From: Geobacteraceae bacterium
GTDB lineage: Bacteria > Desulfobacterota > Desulfuromonadia > Geobacterales > Pseudopelobacteraceae
Length of the DNA: 43,115 nucleotides
Direction: 5' to 3'
Assembly (NCBI GenBank): GCA_025355325.1
Contig: JANXZX010000151.1
Location: forward strand, 1-43,115
In this document: positions 24,482-33,514 of the stretch, piece by piece
Layout of the letters: each line of letters starts with the position of its first letter
Position numbering within the stretch: the stretch's first letter is position 1
Notes under the pieces: model-generated
What the model was told of the DNA's origin: nothing
What the model saw: only the letters and a program-made list of their open reading frames with translations
Database searches by the model: none
Made by a program: the position numbers and the translations under genes

Positions 24482-24793
24482 ATGAAAACGGTATCATTGC
24501 TAATTATACTGCTGTATCTGCTGCTGCCGTTGGCATGCGTTGCTCATCCCTGCGACTCATGTCTGGGCAGTCCCGATGTTGTGGATACTTCCGGCGGTGC
24601 CGGGAGTAACTCACATAACCAGGATTCCGACAATTGTGATTCGACTTTCTGTTGTGCGGTATATGTAAATCTGAACACAGAAATTACAGTTGTGTATGCG
24701 CCACTTGTTTCGCTGATCGTTACGGATGATCGCTATCAACAACTGCCAAACATAGTAAGTCCAATATTCGTCCCGCCGCAAAGCCTCGTCTGA
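24482..24793 (+). CDS. Small exported Cys-rich protein, paralogue of the one at 36.9 kb
   Basis: 103 aa, no family recognised. A signal peptide or lipobox (LLLPLACVAHP) is followed by cysteine pairs CDSC and CDSTFCC, then VYAPLVSL and the C-terminal IFVPPQSLV. The same ordered motifs occur in the gene at 36856-37215. A periplasmic metal-binding or thiol role is plausible from the cysteines but is inference. It lies upstream of ppcA and the RND pump. The start at 24482 was chosen because the signal peptide begins there. Confidence 0.7.
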   Translation: MKTVSLLIILLYLLLPLACVAHPCDSCLGSPDVVDTSGGAGSNSHNQDSDNCDSTFCCAVYVNLNTEITVVYAPLVSLIVTDDRYQQLPNIVSPIFVPPQSLV

Positions 24794-24940
24794 TCCATCT
24801 CAAATACCAGTATTCATATCACACTCTAAAAGAATAGTTTTCGTCGTTTTTCCAGCTCCAATGGAAATGGTCAGCCGTACCGTAGTTTATTTCCAGTTAC
24901 TGCGCCATGCGCAGATATCAACAACAAAGGAGAAATGAAC

Positions 24941-25210
24941 ATGAAGAAGATGATCATCGCAGCACTGGCAGGAGCCCTTTTTGCCGGATCCGCATTTGCC
25001 GCTGACGTAACCGAGATGAAAAAGGGAGTGACCTTCAAGCACAAGGCTCATGCGGAGGCTCTTAAAGACTGCAAGAAATGTCATGAAACAGTTGAAGGTG
25101 GAAAGATTGTTGGTTTCGGAAAAGAAGCTGCGCACAAGAATGCCTGTAAGGACTGCCATACCGAGATGAAAAAAGGCCCCACTAACTGTAAAGGGTGCCA
25201 TGCCAAGTAA
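24941..25210 (+). CDS. ppcA: PpcA-type three-haem periplasmic cytochrome c7
   Basis: 89 aa: signal peptide cut after AFA (residue 20), then a 69-aa mature protein with three CxxCH haem sites at C44-H48, C69-H73 and C83-H87 and extra histidines (H34, H37, H65) for bis-His ligation. The segments FKHKAHAEALKDCKKCH and GFGKEAAHKNACKDCH closely follow Geobacter PpcA, which shuttles electrons across the periplasm to outer-membrane conduits. ATG 24941 lies 8 nt after AAAGGAG; the ATG two codons earlier is too close. The name ppcA stands for the family; which paralogue this is cannot be told. Confidence 0.93.
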   Translation: MKKMIIAALAGALFAGSAFAADVTEMKKGVTFKHKAHAEALKDCKKCHETVEGGKIVGFGKEAAHKNACKDCHTEMKKGPTNCKGCHAK

Positions 25211-25220
25211 CGTTTGTAGC

Positions 25221-25255
25221 TTCTGTGGAGACGGGCCAGTCCTGTCTCCACAGAA
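25221..25255 (+). other. Strong hairpin after ppcA
   Basis: A perfect 12-bp stem TTCTGTGGAGAC / GTCTCCACAGAA with an 11-nt loop, 10 bp after the ppcA stop. No T-run follows, so it may act as an mRNA 3' stabiliser or a factor-dependent stop. Confidence 0.7.
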
Positions 25256-25371
25256 ACAGGATTCCACAGCTCATGGCTACCGGCGTAATACCGGCGATGA
25301 AACACGACACTTGACAGGAGTGGGCGAGAAGAACAATTTGGTCTCAAAAGTTTACTAGGAAAGAAGACTCC

Positions 25372-26502
25372 ATGAAGCAACCTGCAATATTTTTGTTCCT
25401 CATATTCCTACTGTTCTCCTGTACTGCCTGCACCGCCAAAAAAGAGAAACCCAAAGCAAAGCCGCCGGTGCCGGTAAAGGTGGTACAAGCGATGCAGAAA
25501 AACGTTCCGGTCCAGGTAAAGGCCATCGGCAACATTGAGGCGTTCACCAGTGTTGCTATCAAATCACAGGTTGACGGCCAAATTGCACGGCTCCATTTTA
25601 CGGAAGGGAGCGATGTTGAAAAAGGAGCCTTGTTAATCAGCATCAACCCGGAGCCGTTCCAGGCAACAGTAAGCCAATGCGAAGCCACCCTTGCCAAGGA
25701 TCAGGCCCAGGCCAGATTCACCCGTGAACAGGCGGATCGCTACGCGGGGTTGCTCAAGGAAGGAATCGTTACCCGCGATCAATACGATCTGTTACGATCA
25801 AATGCCGAGTCATTGGCTGCCACTTTGGCCGCTGACCGTGCCGCCATAAAGAATGCCAAAATCCTGCTCGGCTATTGTTCCATCCGCTCACCGATTTCCG
25901 GCCGCACCGGAACCATTGCCCTGCAACCGGGCAACCTGGTAAAGGCCAACGATCTGGCGATAGTGACGGTCAATCAACTTGCTCCGATCTACGCCACCTT
26001 CTCCATTCCCGAAAAATTGCTTGCTGATGTGAAACGGGCAATGGCTGGTAAGGAATTAAAGATTGAGGCGGTTATTCCGAATGAACCGGGAAAAACGGAG
26101 ACCGGGACTATCAGTTTTCTCGACAATGCCGTGAATCCTGCCACCGGAACGATCAAACTCAAAGGAGTTTTTGCCAACGCGTCGCGTAAACTCTGGCCGG
26201 GTCAGTTCACAGATGTGGTCATGACGCTGGGCACCCGGAAAGATGCCGTAGTTGTGCCGACCAATGCAATTCAGACCAGTCAGCAGGGACAATTCATTTA
26301 TGTCGTGAAACCGGATAATTCCGTGGAGATGCGCCAGGTAACAGCCGCCATGGCGGTGGGCGAGGATACGGTTATCGAGAAAGGTCTGGCAGCGGGTGAA
26401 ACCGTAGTGGTGGATGGCCAGTTACGCCTGACTCCAGGCGCAATCGTGGAAAGTAAGGATAAACAACCGGCTGTGAAGCCGCCTGCCGGGGGCAAAAACT
26501 AA
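25372..26502 (+). CDS. RND efflux periplasmic adaptor (membrane fusion protein)
   Basis: 376 aa adaptor linking an inner-membrane RND pump to an outer-membrane channel. The N terminus is a lipoprotein-type signal (LLFSCTAC), followed by the beta-barrel/lipoyl segment VKAIGNIEAFTSVAIKSQVDGQIARLHFTEGSDVEKGALLISI, a helical hairpin (VSQCEATLAKDQAQARFTREQ...), the returning lipoyl half CSIRSPISGRTG and a barrel domain ending VVVDGQLRLTPGAIV. It resembles MdtA-type adaptors. No TolC-like gene is present, so an outer-membrane partner must be encoded elsewhere. It overlaps the pump gene by 1 nt (TAATG). Confidence 0.92.
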   Translation: MKQPAIFLFLIFLLFSCTACTAKKEKPKAKPPVPVKVVQAMQKNVPVQVKAIGNIEAFTSVAIKSQVDGQIARLHFTEGSDVEKGALLISINPEPFQATVSQCEATLAKDQAQARFTREQADRYAGLLKEGIVTRDQYDLLRSNAESLAATLAADRAAIKNAKILLGYCSIRSPISGRTGTIALQPGNLVKANDLAIVTVNQLAPIYATFSIPEKLLADVKRAMAGKELKIEAVIPNEPGKTETGTISFLDNAVNPATGTIKLKGVFANASRKLWPGQFTDVVMTLGTRKDAVVVPTNAIQTSQQGQFIYVVKPDNSVEMRQVTAAMAVGEDTVIEKGLAAGETVVVDGQLRLTPGAIVESKDKQPAVKPPAGGKN

Positions 26503-29500
26503 TGAATATTGCGGATATTTTCATCCGCCGCCCGATCATGACTTCGCTGATCATGATCGCCATCTTTATATTCGGGGTGGTTTCTTATCGACTGCTTCCG
26601 GTTAATGACCTGCCCAACGTGGATTTTCCGACTATTCAGGTAAGCGCCAACTTGCCAGGCGCCAATCCTGATACCATGGCTGCAGCAGTAGCAACCCCCC
26701 TTGAAAACCAGCTGTCAACCATCCCCGGAGTTGATTCCATGACCTCAAACAATGGGGTCGGCACAACCAGAATAATCCTCCAGTTCAATCTGAATCGCGA
26801 TATTGATGCCGCCGCTCAGGATGTACAGGCGGCTATATCGGCGGGTACCCGTTCGCTGCCGAAAAACATGCCGACACCGCCATCGTTCCGCAAGGTCAAT
26901 CCGGCCGATCAGCCGGTTCTGTACCTGACACTCAGTTCCCCCACGCTGCCGCTTTCCGCGGTTGATGAATTTGCCCAGACCATGATTGCGCAGCGGCTCT
27001 CCACAATCAGCGGTGTGGCTCAGGTTAACGTCCACGGGTCACAGAAGTTTGCTGTGCGTGCCCAGCTTGATCCGAAAGCGCTTGCCTCCCGCCGAATCGG
27101 TATCGATGAAGTTGCAACGGCGATTGGCGATGCGAATGTCAACCTGCCGACCGGGACTCTCGACGGCACAAAACAGACGTTTACCATCGAAGCCAACGGT
27201 CAGATGTTCAAGGCAGCTGCCTACCGTAAGATGGTGGTGGCGTATCGGGAAGGCTCACCGGTTCGCCTGGAAGAGCTCGGCAAGATTATCGACAGCGTTG
27301 AAAACACCAAGACGGCGGGCTGGTACAATAACTCCCGCGCCATCGTCCTGACGGTCCAGCGCCAACCCGGCACCAACACTATCGAAGTCGTGGACAACGT
27401 TAAAAAGCTGCTGCCGAACTTCCGGAGCCAGATGCCGGCCTCGGTTGAACTAAACGTCCTGTTTGACCGTTCTGAACAGATCCGTGAATCGATGCACGAC
27501 GTCAAGTTCACCCTGATATTGACTATCGGCCTGGTTATCATGGTGATTTTTCTCTTTCTGCGTAATCTGTCTGCCACAATCATTCCCGCTCTGGCGGTGC
27601 CGATGTCCATCGTCGGCACCTTCTCCGCCATGCATATGCTCGGCTTCTCCATCAACAACCTCTCCATGATGGCCCTCACCCTGGCGGTCGGCTTTGTCGT
27701 GGATGATGCCATTGTCATGCTGGAGAATATCGTCCGTCACATGGAAAAGGGTGCCAGTGCCATGGAGGCGGCATTCAAGGGCTCACGGGAAATCGGTTTT
27801 ACGATCATCTCCATGACGATCTCGCTAGTTGCGGTTTTTATCCCGGTCCTGTTCATGGGCGGCATCCTCGGGCGACTGCTGAATGAATTTGCCATAACGA
27901 TCAGTGTGTCGATTCTGGTCTCCTGTTTTGTTTCCCTGTCCCTGACCCCCATGCTCTGTAGCCGTTTTCTGAAACCTCCCGCAACGGAACAGCACGGACG
28001 TCTGTTCATGATGATGGAGCGTTTTTTCGACGGTATGCTCGGCATTTACGAGCGTTCGCTGAAACTTGTTCTTCGCTTCCGGCGCACCACTATGGTCGTG
28101 ACAATTCTGCTTACGCTGCTTACCGGCTGGCTGTTCACCGTGATACCCATGGGATTTCTGCCGACAGAAGACACCGGACGGCTGAACGCCAGTACCGAGA
28201 CAGCCGAAGGGACTTCCTTTGCGGAGATGAAACTTCATCAGGAAGCGGTGGCCGCCATCATCGCCAAGGATCCCAATATCGACGGTTTCATGTCCTCCAT
28301 TGGTGGAGGGCGCGGCAGCAATACAGGCAGTTTCTTCATGCGACTCAAACCACGCAGTGAACGCAAGCTTTCGGCAGACGAGGTCATCAAGGAACTGCGC
28401 CCGAAACTGGCTCAGGTTGCCGGAATTAACACCTTCCTGAAGAACGTTCCCTCAATCCAGATCGGTGGCACCAGCTCCAAAAGCTCGTACCAGTACACTC
28501 TACAGGGGCAAGACACGGATGAACTGTATCGGACATCGACCGAGTTTGAAGCCAAGCTGCGAAAGCTGCCGGAGCTTATGGACGTAACCAGTGACCTGCA
28601 GATCAGCAATCCGCAGGTTCGTGTCGAGATCAACCGGGACAAGGTGGCCGCCCTGGGACTCTCCGTGCTACAGGTGGAGGATGCGCTTGCCTATGCCTAT
28701 GGTTCACGCCAGGTGTCTTCAATCTTTGCACCGACCAACCAGTATCAGGTTATTATGGAGCTTGATCCGCTCTATCAGGGTGATCCGGCGGCTCTCGGCA
28801 TGCTCTATATCCATGCAAAGACTGATCAGCTGATCCCGCTGGAAACCATCGCAACCATTACCAAAACCATCGGACCACTGTCAGTTAACCATCTGGGGCA
28901 GCTTCCCGCTGTAACGATCTCGTTCAACCTGCGCCCCGGAGTAGCCTTGGGCGACGGCATGAAGCTGGTTGATGAATGTGCCCGGACGGCACTGCCACCT
29001 TCCGTCAGCACCAGTTTTCAGGGTACTGCGCAGGCCTTTAAATCTTCATTCAGCGGATTGTGGCTCCTTCTTGTGATGGCAATATTCGTTATCTATGTTG
29101 TTCTCGGCGTTCTGTACGAAAGTTACATTCATCCGATTACGATCCTGTCCGGGCTGCCGGCGGCCGGCTTCGGGGCGCTGATTACGCTGATGATCTTCAA
29201 CTGTGACCTGAATATTTATGGTTTTGTCGGAATCATCATGCTGCTCGGCATCGTCAAAAAGAACGCCATCATGATGATCGACTTTGCGCTGGAGTCCGAG
29301 CGAACAGAAGGGAAAAAGCCGCTGGATGCGATCTACGAAGGGGCCATTGTCCGTTTCAGACCGATCATGATGACCACGATGGCGGCGCTGATGGGTACCC
29401 TGCCAATTGCCATGGGGCTGGGTGCAGGGGGGGAATCACGACAGCCACTGGGACTTGCGGTGGTAGGCGGATTGCTGACGTCGCAGTTGCTGACCCTCTA

Positions 29501-29594
29501 CATCACGCCGGTGGTCTACTACTATATGGATGTGCTTTTGGGATTGGTGAAGCCACGGAAGATTATAAACAATACGACAATCGTGATGGACTGA
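26502..29594 (+). CDS. RND multidrug efflux permease, HAE1 type
   Basis: 1030 aa, the standard length, with 12 membrane helices and two large periplasmic loops. N-terminal IADIFIRRPIMTSLIM and the first periplasmic block LPGANPDTMAAAVATPLENQLSTIPGV are classic. The proton-relay aspartates lie in LTLAVGFVVDDAIVMLENIVRH, a form typical of the HAE1 (drug, MdtB/MdtC-like) branch rather than heavy-metal CusA. The permease has no repressor gene beside it, and substrate cannot be predicted. Confidence 0.93.
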   Translation: MNIADIFIRRPIMTSLIMIAIFIFGVVSYRLLPVNDLPNVDFPTIQVSANLPGANPDTMAAAVATPLENQLSTIPGVDSMTSNNGVGTTRIILQFNLNRDIDAAAQDVQAAISAGTRSLPKNMPTPPSFRKVNPADQPVLYLTLSSPTLPLSAVDEFAQTMIAQRLSTISGVAQVNVHGSQKFAVRAQLDPKALASRRIGIDEVATAIGDANVNLPTGTLDGTKQTFTIEANGQMFKAAAYRKMVVAYREGSPVRLEELGKIIDSVENTKTAGWYNNSRAIVLTVQRQPGTNTIEVVDNVKKLLPNFRSQMPASVELNVLFDRSEQIRESMHDVKFTLILTIGLVIMVIFLFLRNLSATIIPALAVPMSIVGTFSAMHMLGFSINNLSMMALTLAVGFVVDDAIVMLENIVRHMEKGASAMEAAFKGSREIGFTIISMTISLVAVFIPVLFMGGILGRLLNEFAITISVSILVSCFVSLSLTPMLCSRFLKPPATEQHGRLFMMMERFFDGMLGIYERSLKLVLRFRRTTMVVTILLTLLTGWLFTVIPMGFLPTEDTGRLNASTETAEGTSFAEMKLHQEAVAAIIAKDPNIDGFMSSIGGGRGSNTGSFFMRLKPRSERKLSADEVIKELRPKLAQVAGINTFLKNVPSIQIGGTSSKSSYQYTLQGQDTDELYRTSTEFEAKLRKLPELMDVTSDLQISNPQVRVEINRDKVAALGLSVLQVEDALAYAYGSRQVSSIFAPTNQYQVIMELDPLYQGDPAALGMLYIHAKTDQLIPLETIATITKTIGPLSVNHLGQLPAVTISFNLRPGVALGDGMKLVDECARTALPPSVSTSFQGTAQAFKSSFSGLWLLLVMAIFVIYVVLGVLYESYIHPITILSGLPAAGFGALITLMIFNCDLNIYGFVGIIMLLGIVKKNAIMMIDFALESERTEGKKPLDAIYEGAIVRFRPIMMTTMAALMGTLPIAMGLGAGGESRQPLGLAVVGGLLTSQLLTLYITPVVYYYMDVLLGLVKPRKIINNTTIVMD

Positions 29595-29599
29595 TTTAT

Positions 29600-29947
29600 T
29601 CAATCAGTCAGGACTTTCTTTAATTTTGCTACCAGCAGCAGAACTATCGCATACATGATAATGTCGTTGAAGGAATTCCACTCATACAGGTGTGTTCCCA
29701 CTTTGACCTGGCAGAAATAATCGGCTGAAATTTTTACCAATAAAACTTCAATAATACATAAAACGCCTAAAAACCTGTTGGTGTACCAGGTGACCAGACC
29801 GATGCTGAGCATATAGAACATATCCAGTGAAACTTCGCCGGTCAAATAATCGATATACCCTAATAGTAAAATTGTAATTGCCGCGATTACTGAGAAAACA
29901 ATCAGATACGTTTGGCTTTTGACCGGTTCATGGCTTGGGCTTGGCAT
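29600..29947 (-). CDS. Small multi-helix membrane protein, sensor-domain-like
   Basis: 115 aa with about four membrane helices. The block DMFYMLSIGLVTWYTNRFLGVL resembles the membrane sensory region found at the N terminus of some histidine kinases and diguanylate cyclases, but no signalling domain follows here; the protein ends KLKKVLTD. It could be a free-standing remnant or a complete small protein. I start at ATG 29947 rather than the GTG two codons upstream. It is convergent with the RND gene. Confidence 0.6.
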   Translation of the reverse strand: MPSPSHEPVKSQTYLIVFSVIAAITILLLGYIDYLTGEVSLDMFYMLSIGLVTWYTNRFLGVLCIIEVLLVKISADYFCQVKVGTHLYEWNSFNDIIMYAIVLLLVAKLKKVLTD

Positions 29948-30031
29948 GGGCACCCTGTTTAAGTGGATATCTCGATGAATTTCCGAGTGTTGCGAGGGTT
30001 TACTTAAACATTATTTTGGACAGTGAGTCCA

Positions 30032-30250
30032 CTATTTTCTCATGCGCTCAATACGTTCTTTTGCCATAACTAACAGCTTTCTGGCCCAGATGAACTCGGT
30101 GGCCAGGATCGCCAGGCCTACCGGAATAACCACAATTGCCGGTCCCGGCAGCACGATCATGGCTATTCCCACAGCCAGGATCGTGAAACCGGTCACTATA
30201 ATAACCAGGCGTTTGGCCTGCGCCAATGTTTTGAATACAATCTGCTTCAC
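30032..30250 (-). CDS. PGPGW-type small membrane protein
   Basis: 72 aa, two helices joined by the motif MIVLPGPAIVVIPVGLAILATEF, the signature of the PGPGW family of putative membrane proteins, with basic ends. Function unknown. It lies 33 bp after the UPF0182 gene on the same strand and probably belongs to its operon. Confidence 0.8.
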   Translation of the reverse strand: MKQIVFKTLAQAKRLVIIVTGFTILAVGIAMIVLPGPAIVVIPVGLAILATEFIWARKLLVMAKERIERMRK

Positions 30251-30283
30251 GATAGATGTACTCCTGCAAAGGCAGCCTGCCTG

Positions 30284-32962
30284 CTACTTCGCCATCTGCT
30301 TCAGTACCTGCTCCAGTTTGCGTAATTCTTCGCCGTAACCGGCCCAATTACCCTGGCGTTGCAGGTTGATCGCCTTCTCGTACAGACTCATTGCCTCCCT
30401 GGCCAGTGCGGCGGGAGCCGCCTTCGGACCGGGCGTAACCGTTTCAGCCGCTGATGCCGCTACCGTTTTTTTGCCGCCAAATAAACGCTGCAGGGCCAGT
30501 TCAAGATTCTCCTCCATAACAACCTGGTCATTAAAGGCGACAATCACCCGTTTCAGTTCCGGCAGCCCGGCCTTGTCGGCAGCAAGGAACAGCGGCTGCA
30601 CATAAAGCAGCGATTTTTCAATCGGGATCACCAGCATACTCCCCCGGATAACCTCCGAACCGCGCTGGTTCCAGAGCGTCAGCTGCTGGGAAATGAAGGA
30701 GTCCTGGTTGATGCGGGCGTCTATCTGTTTCGGTCCGTAAATCAGGCGATCCCTCGGAAAGGTGTAGGCACGGATTTTCCCGTAATTTTCTCCGTCGCAG
30801 CGCGCCGTCAGCCAGGCTGTCAGGTTGTCGCGCTTGGAGGGGGTAAAGGGGAGCAGCAGGATGTATTCCGCTACCTTTTCACCCGGCAGCTTCATAATCG
30901 TATAGTACGGCTCCATCGGTTTTTCACCCAACGCAGGCACCTGCCAGAGGTTTTCCTTATTGTAGAAAACCTTCGGATCAGTCATGTGGTAGGCGGCGTA
31001 GATAGCTGCCTGTAACTGGAGGAACTGGTGCGGGTAGCGGACATGGGCACGCAGATCATCCGGCATGGCGGTCAACGGCTTGAAGAGACCCGGGAATATC
31101 CGGGCGTAAACCTTTGCCAGCACGTCATTCGGGTCGCTGATGTAGAAACTGACCGAGCCGTCATAGGCGTCAACCACCGCTTTGACCGAGTTCCGCATGT
31201 AGTTTATTCCGCCTTGAATCGGTTTTGAATAGGGGAGCATACCCGAATAGGTATAGGCATCGATGATCCATTTGAGCCCCCCTTTCCCGTCTACAACCAT
31301 GTACGGATCGCCGTCAAAACGAAGGAACGGCGCAATCGCCCTGACCCGCTCGTTGATGTTGCGGTTGTAGATAATCCGGCTCTCTGCTGAGATATCTGAC
31401 GAAAGCAGGATTTTTTCCGTTTTGAATTTTGCCGCAAACAGCACTTTTTTGAGCAATGAATCGAGTGGTACTCCGCCTTTGCCGGCGTAGGTAGTGTTGA
31501 TATTGCCGGTTGCGGTCGGATAGCTGAATTCCGGAACCTTTGTCTTGACGACTACATACTCGTTGGACAGTTCACCGAAATATATCTCCGGCCTGGTCAC
31601 CTTGATATCGGCCAGACTGACGGCAGGAATATTCTTGACGAAAAACTCCGGCAGACCTTCCTTGCTGATCCGGCTGACCGGACCGAAGGTGATGCCGTTG
31701 CCGTGGGTGAAGATCAGGCGCTCATTGATCCAGTTTTTGCTGGGAAGATCGGCGTAGGAAAGTTCGCGCGGTGACAGCATAACCTGGGAATACTGGCCGT
31801 TCACCGTGTAACGGTCGTTATCCACGTCGAAGAATTTGTAATAGGTTCTGATCTGCTGTAACTGGCTGTAGGTTTTCAGCAGCGGGGCATGGTCCCAGAG
31901 GCGGATGTTCTTTATGGTCGCATCATTGTTTGCTATGTCGGCAGCAGAAAGTTTCGTATCCACATCAAAAGACACGGTTTCGATCTTTTCCAGATCGAAG
32001 CCAAACCGGGTAAATTTCAGGTTATTCTCAATATAGGGTGTTTCCAGGGCCAGTTCGTTGGGCGCAACCTTGAATTTCTGAAGTATCCCCGGATAGACCC
32101 GGATGCCGAGAACATACAGTCCGATCACAACCAGCGGCGGCAGCAGCGCCATACGCCAGGCACCTTTCCATATCCCTACAGCCAGCATGATGCCGGCCAG
32201 CGGCGTCAGAAACGTGATAACCCGATAGGTCAGCAGTCGCGAGTTGACATCCACGTATCCCGCACCATAAAACGCGTTGTTGCCGGAATAGAGCAGCCCG
32301 AAACTGTCCAGATAGAAGCCGGCAGTTGTCACGCAGGCAAATACCGCGACCAGAATCGCCAGGTGGCGGCGTACCTTTTGATCAACCGCAGCACCCCGTT
32401 CCGATAGTTGTATGCCGCCTCGCACAAAGTAGACTGCTCCGGTAATTACGATGGCCGCCAGCAGCACAAATCCGGCAAAACCTTTGAGCATCGCGAGAAA
32501 CGGCAGGCTGAACAGGTAGAAGCCGATGTCTTTACCGATTACCGGGTCTACCGTTCCGACGTTGACCCGGTTCGTAAACAGCAGCACTTCTTCCCACTGC
32601 ATGGCGCCCCAGTTGCCGGCAAAGAGCGCCAGGACGAAGGTAACCAGAAGTGCTACAGGTTTTACCAGATGAATGATGTCATCTCGCAAAACCCGGAAGT
32701 TGGTGCCACCAAACGAGAAAACACCCGCGTTGGGAAAGACCGACTTGTTCGCAAAATACAGATTGATGATGACCGCGACAAATAGCAACGCCCCGAAAAA
32801 TAGTCCCACTCCGGTTTTGGCATACAGGGTTGTCGTAAAGACCGACGAGAAGCCGGTCTCAACGAAGAAGAGCCAATCGGTATAAAAATTGAACAGTGAC
32901 GACACGAAAGGCAGCACTACCAGAACGAGAGCCAGAATAATTATGAATTTGTTTTTAAACAT
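30284..32962 (-). CDS. UPF0182 family large membrane protein
   Basis: 892 aa, the full family length. The N-terminal third has about seven membrane helices (first IIILALVLVVLPFVSSLFNF; FYTDWLFFVETGFSSVF is the family opening), followed by a long soluble domain with conserved blocks IKNIRLWDHAPLLKTYSQLQQIRTYYKF, RLIFTHGNG and IDAYTYSGMLPYSKP. The C-terminal ~60 residues form an Ala-rich linker and a coiled coil (AMSLYEKAINLQRQGNWAGYGEELRKLEQVLKQ). Function is unknown for the family. Confidence 0.92.
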   Translation of the reverse strand: MFKNKFIIILALVLVVLPFVSSLFNFYTDWLFFVETGFSSVFTTTLYAKTGVGLFFGALLFVAVIINLYFANKSVFPNAGVFSFGGTNFRVLRDDIIHLVKPVALLVTFVLALFAGNWGAMQWEEVLLFTNRVNVGTVDPVIGKDIGFYLFSLPFLAMLKGFAGFVLLAAIVITGAVYFVRGGIQLSERGAAVDQKVRRHLAILVAVFACVTTAGFYLDSFGLLYSGNNAFYGAGYVDVNSRLLTYRVITFLTPLAGIMLAVGIWKGAWRMALLPPLVVIGLYVLGIRVYPGILQKFKVAPNELALETPYIENNLKFTRFGFDLEKIETVSFDVDTKLSAADIANNDATIKNIRLWDHAPLLKTYSQLQQIRTYYKFFDVDNDRYTVNGQYSQVMLSPRELSYADLPSKNWINERLIFTHGNGITFGPVSRISKEGLPEFFVKNIPAVSLADIKVTRPEIYFGELSNEYVVVKTKVPEFSYPTATGNINTTYAGKGGVPLDSLLKKVLFAAKFKTEKILLSSDISAESRIIYNRNINERVRAIAPFLRFDGDPYMVVDGKGGLKWIIDAYTYSGMLPYSKPIQGGINYMRNSVKAVVDAYDGSVSFYISDPNDVLAKVYARIFPGLFKPLTAMPDDLRAHVRYPHQFLQLQAAIYAAYHMTDPKVFYNKENLWQVPALGEKPMEPYYTIMKLPGEKVAEYILLLPFTPSKRDNLTAWLTARCDGENYGKIRAYTFPRDRLIYGPKQIDARINQDSFISQQLTLWNQRGSEVIRGSMLVIPIEKSLLYVQPLFLAADKAGLPELKRVIVAFNDQVVMEENLELALQRLFGGKKTVAASAAETVTPGPKAAPAALAREAMSLYEKAINLQRQGNWAGYGEELRKLEQVLKQMAK

Positions 32963-32988
32963 GGTGTACCCCTTGCTGATTCACGTCA

Positions 32989-33444
32989 TCAGCGGCCATA
33001 CGGATTAGAGGAACTATCAGCCTTTTTTTTCTTCAGATAGCGGTACAGCAGATAGCCGCCGCCTGCAAGAAGAATGATTTCAAACAGGCCGATGCCACCG
33101 CCGCCCATGCCACTGCCCATTCCGCCACCCATACCGCCACCGGCCCCGGCAAGGCCGCTGAACAGCATGCTGCCCAGCATGCCACCGGCCAGTCCACCGG
33201 CCATACTCCTCATGAAACCGCCGCCGGCTGGCTGTTGAAATCCACCTGGGGCTGGAGCGGCCTGCTGTCGAGGAGGAGGCTGGTATGAAGGAGCCGCAGC
33301 GGGGCGGGAATAGCTGCGAGAACCTCGGCTGCCCATGGAACGGCTACCGCCCGCCCTGGCTTCGGCGTTGAGCTCCAGTACGGTAATGCTCAAAAACAGT
33401 ATTGCGGCCAGAAGAGTTAAAGCTGTAACAATTTTATTTTTCAT
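32989..33444 (-). CDS. Gly-rich membrane protein resembling Tim44-domain N-terminal regions, without the Tim44 domain
   Basis: 151 aa: signal or first helix (VTALTLLAAILFLSITVL), a Ser/Arg/Pro/Gln-rich linker, then a Gly/Met-rich stretch and a second helix GLFEIILLAGGGYLLYRYLKKKK. This is the layout of the N-terminal half of bacterial Tim44-like (TIM44/DUF3520-style) proteins, but translation stops 12 residues after the lysine run, so the globular domain is absent. No frameshifted remnant of it follows before the UPF0182 gene 26 bp on. The ATG at 33444 has GGAG. Confidence 0.65.
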   Translation of the reverse strand: MKNKIVTALTLLAAILFLSITVLELNAEARAGGSRSMGSRGSRSYSRPAAAPSYQPPPRQQAAPAPGGFQQPAGGGFMRSMAGGLAGGMLGSMLFSGLAGAGGGMGGGMGSGMGGGGIGLFEIILLAGGGYLLYRYLKKKKADSSSNPYGR

Positions 33445-33514
33445 TTTGCGACTCCTTTTTTCAAACGAATCCGGCTGAGCCGGGGTGTAATTGATTCGAA
33501 ACATTTCCAGCTTG

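Noticed and set aside
24794-24940. A GEMM (cyclic dinucleotide) riboswitch before ppcA, as found before some Geobacter cytochromes
   Set aside because: I could not find the conserved GEMM core or its tetraloop-receptor sequences in the leader.
25221-25255. Intrinsic terminator after ppcA
   Set aside because: The stem is strong but no T-run follows on either strand, so it is listed only as a hairpin.
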